Below are positions 16,781 through 23,970 of a stretch of 42,621 bases of DNA, piece by piece. A model generated the notes under the pieces. That model was given only the letters and a program-made list of their open reading frames with translations. It was not told the origin of the DNA and made no database searches. The stretch comes from Streptomyces sp. ADI95-17 (GTDB lineage: Bacteria > Actinomycetota > Actinomycetes > Streptomycetales > Streptomycetaceae), in the NCBI RefSeq assembly GCF_003846175.1, contig NZ_ML123046.1:461747-504367 (forward strand), in the 5' to 3' direction. The first letter of the stretch is position 1, and every line of letters begins with the position of its first letter. The position numbers were made by a program, and so were the translations under genes.

Positions 16781-16819
16781 GAGGGCCCGGCCGTTCCTCC
16801 CAGGAACGGCCGGGCCCTC
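16781..16819. terminator. Bidirectional terminator between eccC and the convergent operon
   Basis: A perfect 18-bp stem (16781-16798 with 16802-16819) and a 3-base loop lie between the convergent stops at 16663 and 16837. A smaller 8-bp hairpin (16747-16754 with 16759-16766) sits just upstream on the eccC side. Confidence 0.9.
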
Positions 16820-16836
16820 CGCGAGGCCGGCGTCGA

Positions 16837-17460
16837 TCAGGTGGTCGCCGCGCCGGCGGCCAACGGCTCCTTCTCGCCGAGGGCGAACGTCGACGTGATG
16901 GCGTCGAAGAGGTCGTACAGCGGCTCGGCGAGCGGGATGTTCGGGCTGAAGCAGGTGATGACCAGGACCCGCTCACCACCGGGAACCGGCACGAACGTGT
17001 GCGTCATCACCATCTTGTACGAGACACCGTCGGCGATCTCCGTCTCCTCGATGCCGGCCATCCGGCCGACCGGACCGACACCGGGCAGCGTCGCCGTCGT
17101 GAGGGTCCGGGTGGTGTTCTCGCGGCGCCGCCCGGTCGCCGAGAACTGCTCGGCGATGCCCTTGGCGGAGAAGTCCTCACCGGGCGGCGGCTTCACGCTG
17201 AACACCATGAGCCCGGCCATCAGCAGGCCGTCCTCGTACATGGCGGTGGTGCCCGCCGCATAGACGGCGCCGCGCCTGCGGGCGCCCTCCATGATGCGCC
17301 GCGCGCTGCGGAACGTGTGGTTGATGGCGTCCCGGGTCTCCTTCTGCGGAGCGTGCCGCAGCATCTCGGCGCGGCGCTCGGCGAGCGTGTCGCCGTGCAG
17401 GTCGTACTCCGTCCAGTTCTCCGGGATGGCGATCCCGAAGGTGTGCGAACCAGTGGTCAT
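16837..17460 (-). CDS. Conserved 207-residue protein of the T7SS locus
   Basis: The ATG at 17460 is preceded by AGGAG. The product has no signal peptide or membrane span. It opens FGIAIPENWTEYDL and closes with a strand-rich segment and the helix EPLYDLFDAITSTFALG. The opening Ile-Pro-x-x-Trp and the closing Phe-Asp-x-Ile-x-x-Ser-Phe pattern resemble Mog1/PsbP/DcrB-like alpha-beta folds, which I offer only as a fold guess. It lies 78 bases downstream of the second WXG100-like gene and is probably co-transcribed from the promoter at 17920-17946. A chaperone-like or adaptor role for the small secreted proteins would fit, but nothing in the sequence proves it. Confidence 0.75.
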   Translation of the reverse strand: MTTGSHTFGIAIPENWTEYDLHGDTLAERRAEMLRHAPQKETRDAINHTFRSARRIMEGARRRGAVYAAGTTAMYEDGLLMAGLMVFSVKPPPGEDFSAKGIAEQFSATGRRRENTTRTLTTATLPGVGPVGRMAGIEETEIADGVSYKMVMTHTFVPVPGGERVLVITCFSPNIPLAEPLYDLFDAITSTFALGEKEPLAAGAATT

Positions 17461-17538
17461 GGGACCGTGCTCCTCAGTTCGTTTCGGGCCGGGCTCGCTT
17501 CGGGCCGGGCCGACGGGGGGATCGATGAGGCCGTCGTC

Positions 17539-17868
17539 CTAGGACGGCCGGGCGGCTTTCCCGGCGGGCGGTGCGTCGCCGCCGCCCTTGCCGCCGCCTT
17601 CCTTCAGCGAGGAGCCCATCTTGGTGTCGAAATCCTCGAAAGCCTTCACGATGGCCGCGCAGGCCTCCTTGAGGTCCTTGCTGTTCCGCTTGAGCTGCAC
17701 GCGCCCGTCCTTCCACGCGTCGTCGAAGTTGGTGCCGGGGCGCACCAGTGGCGGGCCGACGTCCTCGGGGTCGTAGCCCGAGGGCCGGGTGTCGATGAGA
17801 TCCATCACCCGGCCCAGAAGTTCACCGAGACGCTGCACCTCGTCTCCCGGCATCTCGATCTCGGCCAA
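17539..17868 (-). CDS. Second WXG100-like small T7SS protein
   Basis: The product of 109 residues starts at TTG (17868), six bases after a strong GGAGGAG; no better start is present. It has a helix at about 8-26 (DEVQRLGELLGRVMDLID), a Pro-rich turn, a Trp-Lys-Asp-Gly at 52-55 in the place of the WXG turn, and a second helix (about 56-84). Its C-terminal part FDTKMGSSLKE matches the end of the 98-residue protein at 11856, after which there is a disordered Gly/Lys/Pro/Ala tail of about 20 residues. I infer an EsxA/EsxB-like partner pair encoded on either side of eccC. The ECF promoter at 17920-17946 serves this gene and probably the 207-residue gene behind it. Confidence 0.75.
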   Translation of the reverse strand: MAEIEMPGDEVQRLGELLGRVMDLIDTRPSGYDPEDVGPPLVRPGTNFDDAWKDGRVQLKRNSKDLKEACAAIVKAFEDFDTKMGSSLKEGGGKGGGDAPPAGKAARPS

Positions 17869-17919
17869 GGCTCCTCCCTTGTACGCGTCGTCCGGCGGGT
17901 ATGTCCCGCCCCGCTCCAG

Positions 17920-17946
17920 GAACGACCGTGGACACGGGACGGTTCA
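17920..17946 (-). promoter_or_regulatory. ECF promoter for the second WXG100-like operon
   Basis: Minus strand: TGAACC at 17946-17941, 15 bases, TCGTTC at 17925-17920, about 50 bases before the TTG start at 17868. Confidence 0.7.
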
Positions 17947-17994
17947 ACGGCCCGCCGGATCATGGGTGTACGGGAGGCGGAGCCGCAGGGAGGG

Positions 17995-18465
17995 TCACGC
18001 GGCCTTGCGGACGAGCTTGCCGTCGGGTGCCACGGCGAACCACTCGCCGTCCAGGCCCTGCCCGTTGACGTCACCGGGCGCCGTGTCACCGACGTAGTAG
18101 TACAGCGGCCAGTCCCCGTACGTCACGTGGACCGCACCCCCCGACTGCTTCGCCTCGCGCAGCAGCGACCTCCTGACGCCCTGGCCGGCGGTGGCGGGGG
18201 CGGGGCTGGTCAGCGCGGGCCATACGGCGATGCACTCCGCGTCGCAGTTGCTCGCGGCCTCCTTGTCCTTGGTGAAGGCGTACAGGGTGCGGCCCTTGCC
18301 GTCGACCAGGATGGAGCCGAGCCCGACGTCCGCCACGGTGACCTCGGTGCCGGGCGCGGTCCTGACCGGCCTCCTGCCGCCGCCGGTGTCGCCGTCGCTC
18401 CCGGTACCGCAGGCGACAAGTCCCAGGGCCAGGGGGATCGCGAAAAGAGCATTGCGTGCACGCAT
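17995..18465 (-). CDS. PF03640-type lipoprotein, short paralogue
   Basis: I chose the ATG at 18465 because it follows GAGAGG and yields a lipoprotein signal MRARNALFAIPLALGLVAC with Cys19 in the lipobox; an in-frame extension upstream lacks both. The 156-residue product carries one pair of PF03640-type modules: TLYAFTKDKEAASNCDAE with CIAVWPAL, then YGDWPLYYYVGDTAPGDVNG ending GEWFAVAPDGK. It is about half the length of the paralogue at 2847-3737, which carries two pairs. It is divergent from the CHRD gene, and both have ECF promoters in the shared 215-base gap. Lipid-anchored location is well supported; molecular function is unknown. Confidence 0.88.
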   Translation of the reverse strand: MRARNALFAIPLALGLVACGTGSDGDTGGGRRPVRTAPGTEVTVADVGLGSILVDGKGRTLYAFTKDKEAASNCDAECIAVWPALTSPAPATAGQGVRRSLLREAKQSGGAVHVTYGDWPLYYYVGDTAPGDVNGQGLDGEWFAVAPDGKLVRKAA

Positions 18466-18520
18466 GGTGATGACCTCTCTCGTACGTCGTGAAACGCGAC
18501 GGGGTGAGTGCCCCGTGCCC

Positions 18521-18547
18521 ACACGTGCTGCCTGCCCTCCGGGTTCA
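18521..18547 (-). promoter_or_regulatory. ECF promoter for the short lipoprotein
   Basis: Minus strand: TGAACC at 18547-18542, 15 bases, ACGTGT at 18526-18521, about 55 bases before the start at 18465. Confidence 0.7.
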
Positions 18548-18602
18548 GCGCGCGCCGCCCCTTGAGCCCTCCGGCCCCCGACGACGCGGATCGCGGGCGC
18601 GT

Positions 18603-18629
18603 TGAACCGCTCGGGCCGTCCGTCCGTTC
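18603..18629 (+). promoter_or_regulatory. ECF promoter for the CHRD gene
   Basis: TGAACC at 18603-18608, 15 bases, CCGTTC at 18624-18629, about 50 bases before the start at 18681. The stretch TTGAACCG is shared with the sigma gene promoter. Confidence 0.75.
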
Positions 18630-18680
18630 GTCGACGCGAAGGGCCCGAACGCAAGCCCCACTCCCGGAAGGACGAAAGTC

Positions 18681-19619
18681 ATGCGCAGGCTCACTGTTGC
18701 GGCGGCCGCCGCCGTGCTCGTCGCCGGTCTCACCGGTTTCGCAGGTACGACCCCGGCGTCGGCCGAGGACGGCCCCGACGCCGGGGGTTCCCGTGGCGCC
18801 GGAGTCTCACCGGCCACCGCCGAAGCGGCGCAGGCACCGGCCGTCTCCCTGGTCGCCCGGCTCACCGGCGACCAGGACGGGCCCACGGCGGGCGACCAGG
18901 ACGGCAAGGCCGTCGCGCTGGTCAAGGTCAAGGGCGACCGCGTCACCTTCGCCCTCACCTGGAACGGCATCGGCAGGCCGACCCGCGGCCACCTCCACCG
19001 GGGCCGGCCCGGTAGCGACGGCGGGGTGAAGGCCGAGCTGTTCGGCACGGCCATGCCCGCCTCGGTAAACTCCGCCGCCGGGCAGACCTCGATGTCCTCC
19101 GCCGTGCTTGCCCGACAGCTGCGCACCGATCCCGGTGGCTTCTACGTCGACCTGCACTCCGAGGAGTTCCCCGGCGGCGCGGTGCGCGGCCGGCTCCGGA
19201 TCCTGGAGAAGCCGGTGAACCCGCTCAGCATCATCAGGGGAGGAAAGCTGCGCGCGCTCGCGGACGGTGGTCAGGAAGTCCCGGGCGACGGCCCCGGCAA
19301 GGCGGGCGACCCGGACGGGCACAGCACCACGTTCCTGCACCCGAGGACGGACCGCGTCGACTACTCCATGGCGTGGGTGAACATCGGGGCGCCGCTGGCC
19401 GGACACATCCACGAGGGGGTGCTCGGCGAGAACGGCGACGTACGGCTCCCGCTGTTCGTCTCTCCCGTACCGAAGAACGTCTTCGCGATCTCCGGCAGCG
19501 TCAGCGTCCCCGACGCCGAGGTCATCGCACGCCTCAAGGGGAGCCCGACCGGCTTCTACTCGAACGTGCACACCCGGGAGTTCCCCGACGGCGCCGTACG
19601 AGGGCAGTTGTTCCGCTGA
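18681..19619 (+). CDS. Secreted two-domain CHRD protein
   Basis: The 312-residue product starts at an ATG behind GGAAGG and has a Sec signal peptide (about 1-28, ending PASA). Two CHRD-like domains follow, about 55-175 and 185-312. Each has a central His (RGHLHRG and AGHIHEG) and the closing pattern Gly-Phe-Tyr, His, EFP-GAVRG (GGFYVDLHSEEFPGGAVRG; TGFYSNVHTREFPDGAVRG). CHRD domains are known from chordin and many secreted bacterial proteins, where their ligand is usually undefined. It is exported to the envelope or medium. The ECF promoter and the divergent PF03640 lipoprotein tie it to the sigma-controlled surface set. Confidence 0.92.
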   Translation: MRRLTVAAAAAVLVAGLTGFAGTTPASAEDGPDAGGSRGAGVSPATAEAAQAPAVSLVARLTGDQDGPTAGDQDGKAVALVKVKGDRVTFALTWNGIGRPTRGHLHRGRPGSDGGVKAELFGTAMPASVNSAAGQTSMSSAVLARQLRTDPGGFYVDLHSEEFPGGAVRGRLRILEKPVNPLSIIRGGKLRALADGGQEVPGDGPGKAGDPDGHSTTFLHPRTDRVDYSMAWVNIGAPLAGHIHEGVLGENGDVRLPLFVSPVPKNVFAISGSVSVPDAEVIARLKGSPTGFYSNVHTREFPDGAVRGQLFR

Positions 19620-19706
19620 CGCTCACCGGCGGGAGGCTGATGGAGGTTTCGCGGGTGGCCTGTGGGCAATCTTGATTGCCCCGGCCCCTGGTGACACCCT
19701 GCTTCC

Positions 19707-20705
19707 GTGCGGATCAAGCTGCCCTTCCCCAACTCCCTTCTGTTCTGGGGGATTCTGCCCGTGACGCTCGGGCTGGTCGTGTTCCTGGGCGTCATGACAT
19801 TCGGCGCCGGCAGGGCCGCCACGGTGTCCGGCGCACCCGCCGACGACAAGTACGTGGACATCGGGACCGTTCTGCCGACGCGGGCGCCCGCAGCCGGACC
19901 CGACGCGTCCACCGGCTCGTACACCGTCGACTGCGGACGCAACGAACAGGGCCACTACAACATGGACAACTTCGTGATCTCCCCGGGCGTCGTGAACGGC
20001 GCCCACCACACCCACGACTACGTCGGCAATCTCTCCACCGACGCACTGTCCACCGACCGGAGTCTGGCCGCCGCCGACACCACCTGCGCGGGCGGCGACC
20101 GGTCCACGTACTACTGGCCGGTGCTGCGCCGCCTCGACCGCACCGGTGACGCCCACAAGGCCGGCGTCGGCGCCCACGGCAACACCGGCGAGGTCGTCAC
20201 CGCCTCCTCGGTGAGGGTGGAGTTCCGCGGCAACCCGGTCAGCTCGGTCGTCGGCATGCCCCGCTTCATGCGGCTGATCACGGGCGACCCGGTCGCGGCC
20301 ACCACGGACAGAGCGAACGTCCGTGCCCAGTGGGGCTGTTCCGGCTACCCGGACCGGTTCACCCAGAACTACGCGCGCTGCCCGCAAGGCAGCGGACCGA
20401 CCCGCACCCTGGACTTCCCGAGCTGCTGGAACGGCCTCGCCACCGACAGCCCCGACCACCGCGCGCACGCACAGTTCCCCGCCGCCGACGGCACCTGCCC
20501 GCGGGCCACGTTCCCCGTGCCGCAACTCCGCGTCACCCTCACCTATGAACTCCCGGAGGGCACACCGTTCGCCGTCGACTCCTTCCCGGAGCAGCTGCGC
20601 GATCCGATCACCGACCACGCGATGTTCGTGAACGTGATGACCGGGGACCGCATGGCGGAGCTGGTGCGCTGCATCAACGAGGACCGGCAGTGCAAGTCCG
20701 GGTGA
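19707..20705 (+). CDS. Membrane-anchored or secreted DUF1996 protein
   Basis: The start is GTG at 19707, giving 332 residues with an N-terminal hydrophobic segment at about 10-32 (LLFWGILPVTLGLVVFLGVM) that may act as an uncleaved anchor. The remainder matches DUF1996: NMDNFVISPGVVNGAHHTHDYVGN near the front, a conserved His cluster, and later PSCWNGLATDSPDHRAH and PQLRVTLTYELP. DUF1996 occurs in secreted fungal and actinobacterial proteins of unknown activity. No ECF site of the kind found at its neighbours is visible in the 87 bases upstream. The last codons (RQCKSG and stop) lie within a 41-bp tandem duplication. Confidence 0.88.
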   Translation: MRIKLPFPNSLLFWGILPVTLGLVVFLGVMTFGAGRAATVSGAPADDKYVDIGTVLPTRAPAAGPDASTGSYTVDCGRNEQGHYNMDNFVISPGVVNGAHHTHDYVGNLSTDALSTDRSLAAADTTCAGGDRSTYYWPVLRRLDRTGDAHKAGVGAHGNTGEVVTASSVRVEFRGNPVSSVVGMPRFMRLITGDPVAATTDRANVRAQWGCSGYPDRFTQNYARCPQGSGPTRTLDFPSCWNGLATDSPDHRAHAQFPAADGTCPRATFPVPQLRVTLTYELPEGTPFAVDSFPEQLRDPITDHAMFVNVMTGDRMAELVRCINEDRQCKSG

Positions 20706-20765
20706 ACGGGTCCTCGCACGACCCCCGGCAGTGCAAGTCCGGGTGAACAGGCCCTCGCACGACCC
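20684..20765. repeat. 41-bp tandem duplication at the 3' end of the DUF1996 gene
   Basis: The unit at 20684-20724 contains the last codons and stop of the DUF1996 gene. It is repeated at 20725-20765 with two substitutions, so an extra copy of the gene's tail sits in the intergenic region just ahead of the sigma gene promoter. Confidence 0.9.
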
Positions 20766-20803
20766 CTGGCCGGTCTGTGATTCAGCTCACATCCGCTCCG
20801 GAT

Positions 20804-20830
20804 TGAACCGGTCCGGCACGCCGTCCGTGT
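20804..20830 (+). promoter_or_regulatory. Putative autoregulatory ECF promoter of the sigma gene
   Basis: TGAACC at 20804-20809, 15 bases, CCGTGT at 20825-20830, 37 bases before the ATG at 20867. The same boxes and spacing stand ahead of seven other genes in this window. ECF factors commonly drive their own gene, which identifies this as the likely recognition sequence. Confidence 0.75.
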
Positions 20831-20866
20831 TCAGCGCATCGGCCCAGGAGAGGACGGAGAGAATGG

Positions 20867-21439
20867 ATGGCGGCATTGTGGTCCCGCAGTCGGCAGAGAC
20901 AGGACACCGGTGACGAGGCCCTGATCCGGTCCCTCTACGAGGAACACGGCAGAGCCTTGCTCGCGTACGCACAACGCCTGACCGGCGATCGCAGCGCCGC
21001 TGAGGACGTGGTCCAGGAAACCCTGATCCGGGCCTGGAAACACCCGGACGCGCTGGTCAACGGCAAGGGCTCGGTGCGTGGCTGGCTGCTCACCGTGGCC
21101 CGCAACATCATCACGGACCGGTACCGGGCCAAGGCCGCGCGCCCCACGGAGGTCGCCGAGTCGGTGACCACCCAGCCGGTCGAGCAGGACCACGCGGACG
21201 CCGTGGTCGACTCGATGGTCGTCATGGAGGCGCTCGACCGGCTCTCCCCGGACCACCGGGACGTGCTCATGGAAATCTACTTCCAGGGCAGGAGCGTAGC
21301 CGAGGCGGCGAACAGACTCGGGATACCACCCGGGACGGTCAAGTCCCGGTCACACTATGCGTTGAAGGCCCTGCGGGACATGTACGCGGACAGACCGAAG
21401 GCAGTGAAGCTGGTGGCGTTGAAGGGGGTGGCGGTGTGA
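20867..21439 (+). CDS. ECF RNA polymerase sigma factor
   Basis: The 190-residue protein has only the two ECF domains: sigma-2 at about 16-90 (LIRSLYEEHGRALLAYAQRL, AAEDVVQETLIRAWKHP, WLLTVARNIITDRYR) and sigma-4 at about 122-173 (LSPDHRDVLMEIYFQGRSVA, then GIPPGTVKSRSHYALKAL). The start at 20867 follows GGAGAG; another ATG four bases earlier is out of frame. Its stop overlaps the GTG start of the anti-sigma gene. It resembles SigK/SigL-type ECF factors paired with membrane anti-sigma proteins. Its predicted targets in the window are the eight TGAACC-N15-NCGT sites, that is itself and the T7SS/surface block. Confidence 0.93.
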   Translation: MAALWSRSRQRQDTGDEALIRSLYEEHGRALLAYAQRLTGDRSAAEDVVQETLIRAWKHPDALVNGKGSVRGWLLTVARNIITDRYRAKAARPTEVAESVTTQPVEQDHADAVVDSMVVMEALDRLSPDHRDVLMEIYFQGRSVAEAANRLGIPPGTVKSRSHYALKALRDMYADRPKAVKLVALKGVAV

Positions 21440-22152
21440 GCACCAAGGAACATGACAGCGAACTGCTCGGCGCCTACGTCCTCGGCACGCTCGATGAGCA
21501 GGAGGTGCGAACCGTCGACGAACACATGGCGTCGTGCCAGAAGTGCCGCGACGAACTGGACGGGCTGCGGGACATGGAGTCCGCGCTCGGCGAAGTGCCC
21601 CCGGAGGCGTTCCTCGACGGGCCCCCGGAAGGCGGTGACCTGCTGCTCCAGCGCACGCTGAGGCAGGTCCGCAGCGAACGCGCCGGGCAGACGCTGCGGC
21701 GAAGAGCGGTCCTGGGCGCGGTCGCGGCGGTCGCGGCGGCAGCCGTCCTCGGCGGCGGCGTCCTGATCGGCCAGAACACCGGCGAACGCACCCACGAGGC
21801 GACGCCCCCGGCCCCTTCGGTCGCGGCGACCGTGCCACCGGCTCAGCCGGGCGGCATGAAGGTCGTCGAGGGCCGCAGTGCCTCGACCGGCAGCGAGATG
21901 AGGCTCCGGGTGACCCCGGCCGTCGACTGGATCCGCCTCAACGTCTCGGCCATGGGCATCCCGGCGGGCGAGCGCTGCCGCGTGGTGGTCGTCGCGAAGG
22001 ACGGCAGCCGCGAGATCGCGGGCAGCTGGCTCGTCGCCGACGAGAAGAAGGGGGCCAACCTCGACGGCTCGGCGGCCGTCCCCCTGGACGACGTGGACAA
22101 GGTCGTGATCGAGAACGACCAGGGCAAGGAGTACGTGTCCGTCGAGGTCTGA
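21436..22152 (+). CDS. Membrane-anchored zinc-finger anti-sigma factor
   Basis: It starts at GTG in a GTGA overlap with the sigma gene, so production of the pair is coupled. The 238-residue product has the anti-sigma zinc motif His-x3-Cys-x2-Cys (His30, Cys34, Cys37 in EHMASCQKC), a linker, one membrane span at about 91-112 (AVLGAVAAVAAAAVLGGGVL), and an extracytoplasmic RskA-like domain of about 120 residues that is probably beta-rich and ends EYVSVEV. The N-terminal domain would hold the ECF factor at the membrane until an envelope signal triggers release or proteolysis. The signal is unknown; the predicted targets are cell-surface genes. Confidence 0.9.
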   Translation: MSTKEHDSELLGAYVLGTLDEQEVRTVDEHMASCQKCRDELDGLRDMESALGEVPPEAFLDGPPEGGDLLLQRTLRQVRSERAGQTLRRRAVLGAVAAVAAAAVLGGGVLIGQNTGERTHEATPPAPSVAATVPPAQPGGMKVVEGRSASTGSEMRLRVTPAVDWIRLNVSAMGIPAGERCRVVVVAKDGSREIAGSWLVADEKKGANLDGSAAVPLDDVDKVVIENDQGKEYVSVEV

Positions 22153-22216
22153 ACCCCGCGGGCCCGGACGTGGACCGCGACCTGCCGGGTGGCGTACGGA
22201 CCGGTGCGGCGAACAG

Positions 22217-22255
22217 ATCAGTGAGGCCATTCCCCATCGGAACGGCCTCACTGAT
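22217..22255. terminator. Bidirectional terminator between anti-sigma and permease genes
   Basis: A 12-bp perfect stem (22217-22228 with 22244-22255) extends after one A-C mismatch by four more pairs to a 5-base loop. It sits between the convergent stops at 22152 and 22270. Confidence 0.85.
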
Positions 22256-22269
22256 GGCGGCGCCTGCGA

Positions 22270-23655
22270 TCACGATCCGCCCGGCACGCCCCGGTCGTAC
22301 CCGGCATTGTCCGGTTCGAGGAGCGGGGGCTCGTCCGTCATGCGGGCGGGGGCCATGACGCGCAGGGCGTGGTAGCCGATGAGGACGATCAGCGTCCCCA
22401 ACGCGATGCCGCTGAGCTGGAAGTTGTCCGTGAGCTTCAGGCTCACATTGCCGATGCCGACGATGAGACCCGCGGCCACCGGCACCAAGTGCAGGGGGTT
22501 GGAGAGGTCGACCCGGGCACGGACCCAGATCTGGGCGCCCAGCAGGCCGATCATGCCGTAGAGGATGACCGTGATGCCGCCGAGGACACCGCCGGGAATG
22601 GCGGCCACGACGGCACCGAACTTGGGGCAGAGCCCGAAGAGGATCGCGAAGCCCGCCGCGCACCAGTAGGCAGCGGTCGAATAGACACGGGTGGCGGCCA
22701 TGACACCGATGTTCTCGGCGTACGTGGTGGTCGCGGGGCCGCCCACGGACGTCGACAGCACGGTCGCCGCGCCGTCGGCCATGATCGCCGTACCGAGCCG
22801 GTCGTCGAGCGGCTCGCCCGTCATCTCGCCGACCGCCTTGACGTGTCCCGCGTTCTCGGCGACGAGGGCGATGACGACGGGCAGGGCGACCAGGACGGCC
22901 GAGAGCGAGAAGCTCGGGGCATGGAAGTCGGGAAGGCCGATCCAGTCCGCCTTGGACACGCCCGAGAGGTCCAGGCGCCAGTGGTCGACCGACTCGGCGC
23001 CGCCCGCGGGGGAGTGGATCTTGCCGAACACGCGGTCGAAGACCCATGAGGCGGCGTACCCGAAGGCCAGCCCGAGGAAGATCGCGATACGGGACCAGAA
23101 ACCGCGCAGCACGACCAGGGCGAAACCCGTGAACAGCATGGTCAGAAGCGCTGTCCACTGGTCCTGGGGCCAGTAGGTGCCGGCGGTGACCGGCGCCAGG
23201 TTGAACCCGATCAGCATGACCACCGCACCTGTGACCACCGGAGGCAGCACCGCGTGGATGATGCGGGCCCCGAGCGCCCGGACGACCGCACCGCACAGGA
23301 AGAGGACCGCGCCGACGACCAGCAGGGCGCCGGTGAGGGTCGCCGCGTCACCCCCCTGTGTGCTGATGACGGCGGCGACACCGATGAACGAGAGGCTGCT
23401 GCCCAGGTAGCTCGGGATATGGCCCCGGGTGATCAGCAGGAAGAGAATGGTGGCCACGCCGGAGGCCATCACGGCGAGGTTGGGGTCGAGCCCCATCAGG
23501 ACGGGGGCGACGAAGCAGGCTCCGATCATGGAGACCACGTGCTGCGCGCCGAGACCGACCGTGCGCCCCCAGGTGAGCCGCTCGTCCGGCCTCACGACCT
23601 CACCCGGTGCGAGGCTCTTGCCGTCGCCGTGCAGCTTCCAGCCGAAGCCCGCCAT
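22270..23655 (-). CDS. NCS2 uracil/xanthine permease
   Basis: The 461-residue protein has the length and 12-14 hydrophobic segments of NCS2 nucleobase:cation symporters. Family landmarks are visible: GLGAQHVVSMIGACFVAPVL in the first span, the acidic motif VIALVAENAGHVKAVGEMTG, GGPATTTYAENIGVMAATRV, and PGGVLGGITVILYGMIG. The start at 23655 follows GAGGAG. It would import uracil or a purine with protons; substrate cannot be fixed from sequence, although the QHVVSM/AENAGH set is close to UraA-type proteins. It is transcribed convergently with the anti-sigma gene and separated from it by a strong terminator. Confidence 0.92.
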   Translation of the reverse strand: MAGFGWKLHGDGKSLAPGEVVRPDERLTWGRTVGLGAQHVVSMIGACFVAPVLMGLDPNLAVMASGVATILFLLITRGHIPSYLGSSLSFIGVAAVISTQGGDAATLTGALLVVGAVLFLCGAVVRALGARIIHAVLPPVVTGAVVMLIGFNLAPVTAGTYWPQDQWTALLTMLFTGFALVVLRGFWSRIAIFLGLAFGYAASWVFDRVFGKIHSPAGGAESVDHWRLDLSGVSKADWIGLPDFHAPSFSLSAVLVALPVVIALVAENAGHVKAVGEMTGEPLDDRLGTAIMADGAATVLSTSVGGPATTTYAENIGVMAATRVYSTAAYWCAAGFAILFGLCPKFGAVVAAIPGGVLGGITVILYGMIGLLGAQIWVRARVDLSNPLHLVPVAAGLIVGIGNVSLKLTDNFQLSGIALGTLIVLIGYHALRVMAPARMTDEPPLLEPDNAGYDRGVPGGS

Positions 23656-23863
23656 GGTCTTGCTCCTCGATGTGTAGCTGGGGTGGTGCTGCGATCCGCC
23701 GGCCGGACCGGGGTCCGATGGCTGCTCGTTGACTAGCGGAACACGCAGTTCCGGCGCATGCCGACAGGACGGGCCATGAGGGTGGGGATCCGGCCCGCGT
23801 CGCCATGCTCTGCGGCCTTGAGGGCTGCGTCGCCGCCGCGGAAATGAGCAGCGTCATGGTAAT

Positions 23864-23892
23864 GCCCGGCCGCGGAGTGTTCGCGGCCGGGC
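23864..23892 (-). terminator. Hairpin downstream of the MFS gene
   Basis: An 11-bp stem (23864-23874 with 23882-23892) and a 7-base loop begin 79 bases past the MFS stop. The surrounding gap 23656-23970 holds this hairpin and presumably the permease promoter; I see no gene in it. Confidence 0.7.
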
Positions 23893-23970
23893 CGGGCCTA
23901 CTGAGCACGGACGGCGCAGGTGAGGCGGGGTGCCGGGGGTGACGCACCGGCCGTCCGCCGGTGCGAGGGA

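Noticed and set aside
22150..22185. A TGAACC after the anti-sigma stop as a ninth ECF promoter
   Set aside because: The bases 15 positions downstream are TGGACC, not NCGT, and no gene starts on the plus strand after it.
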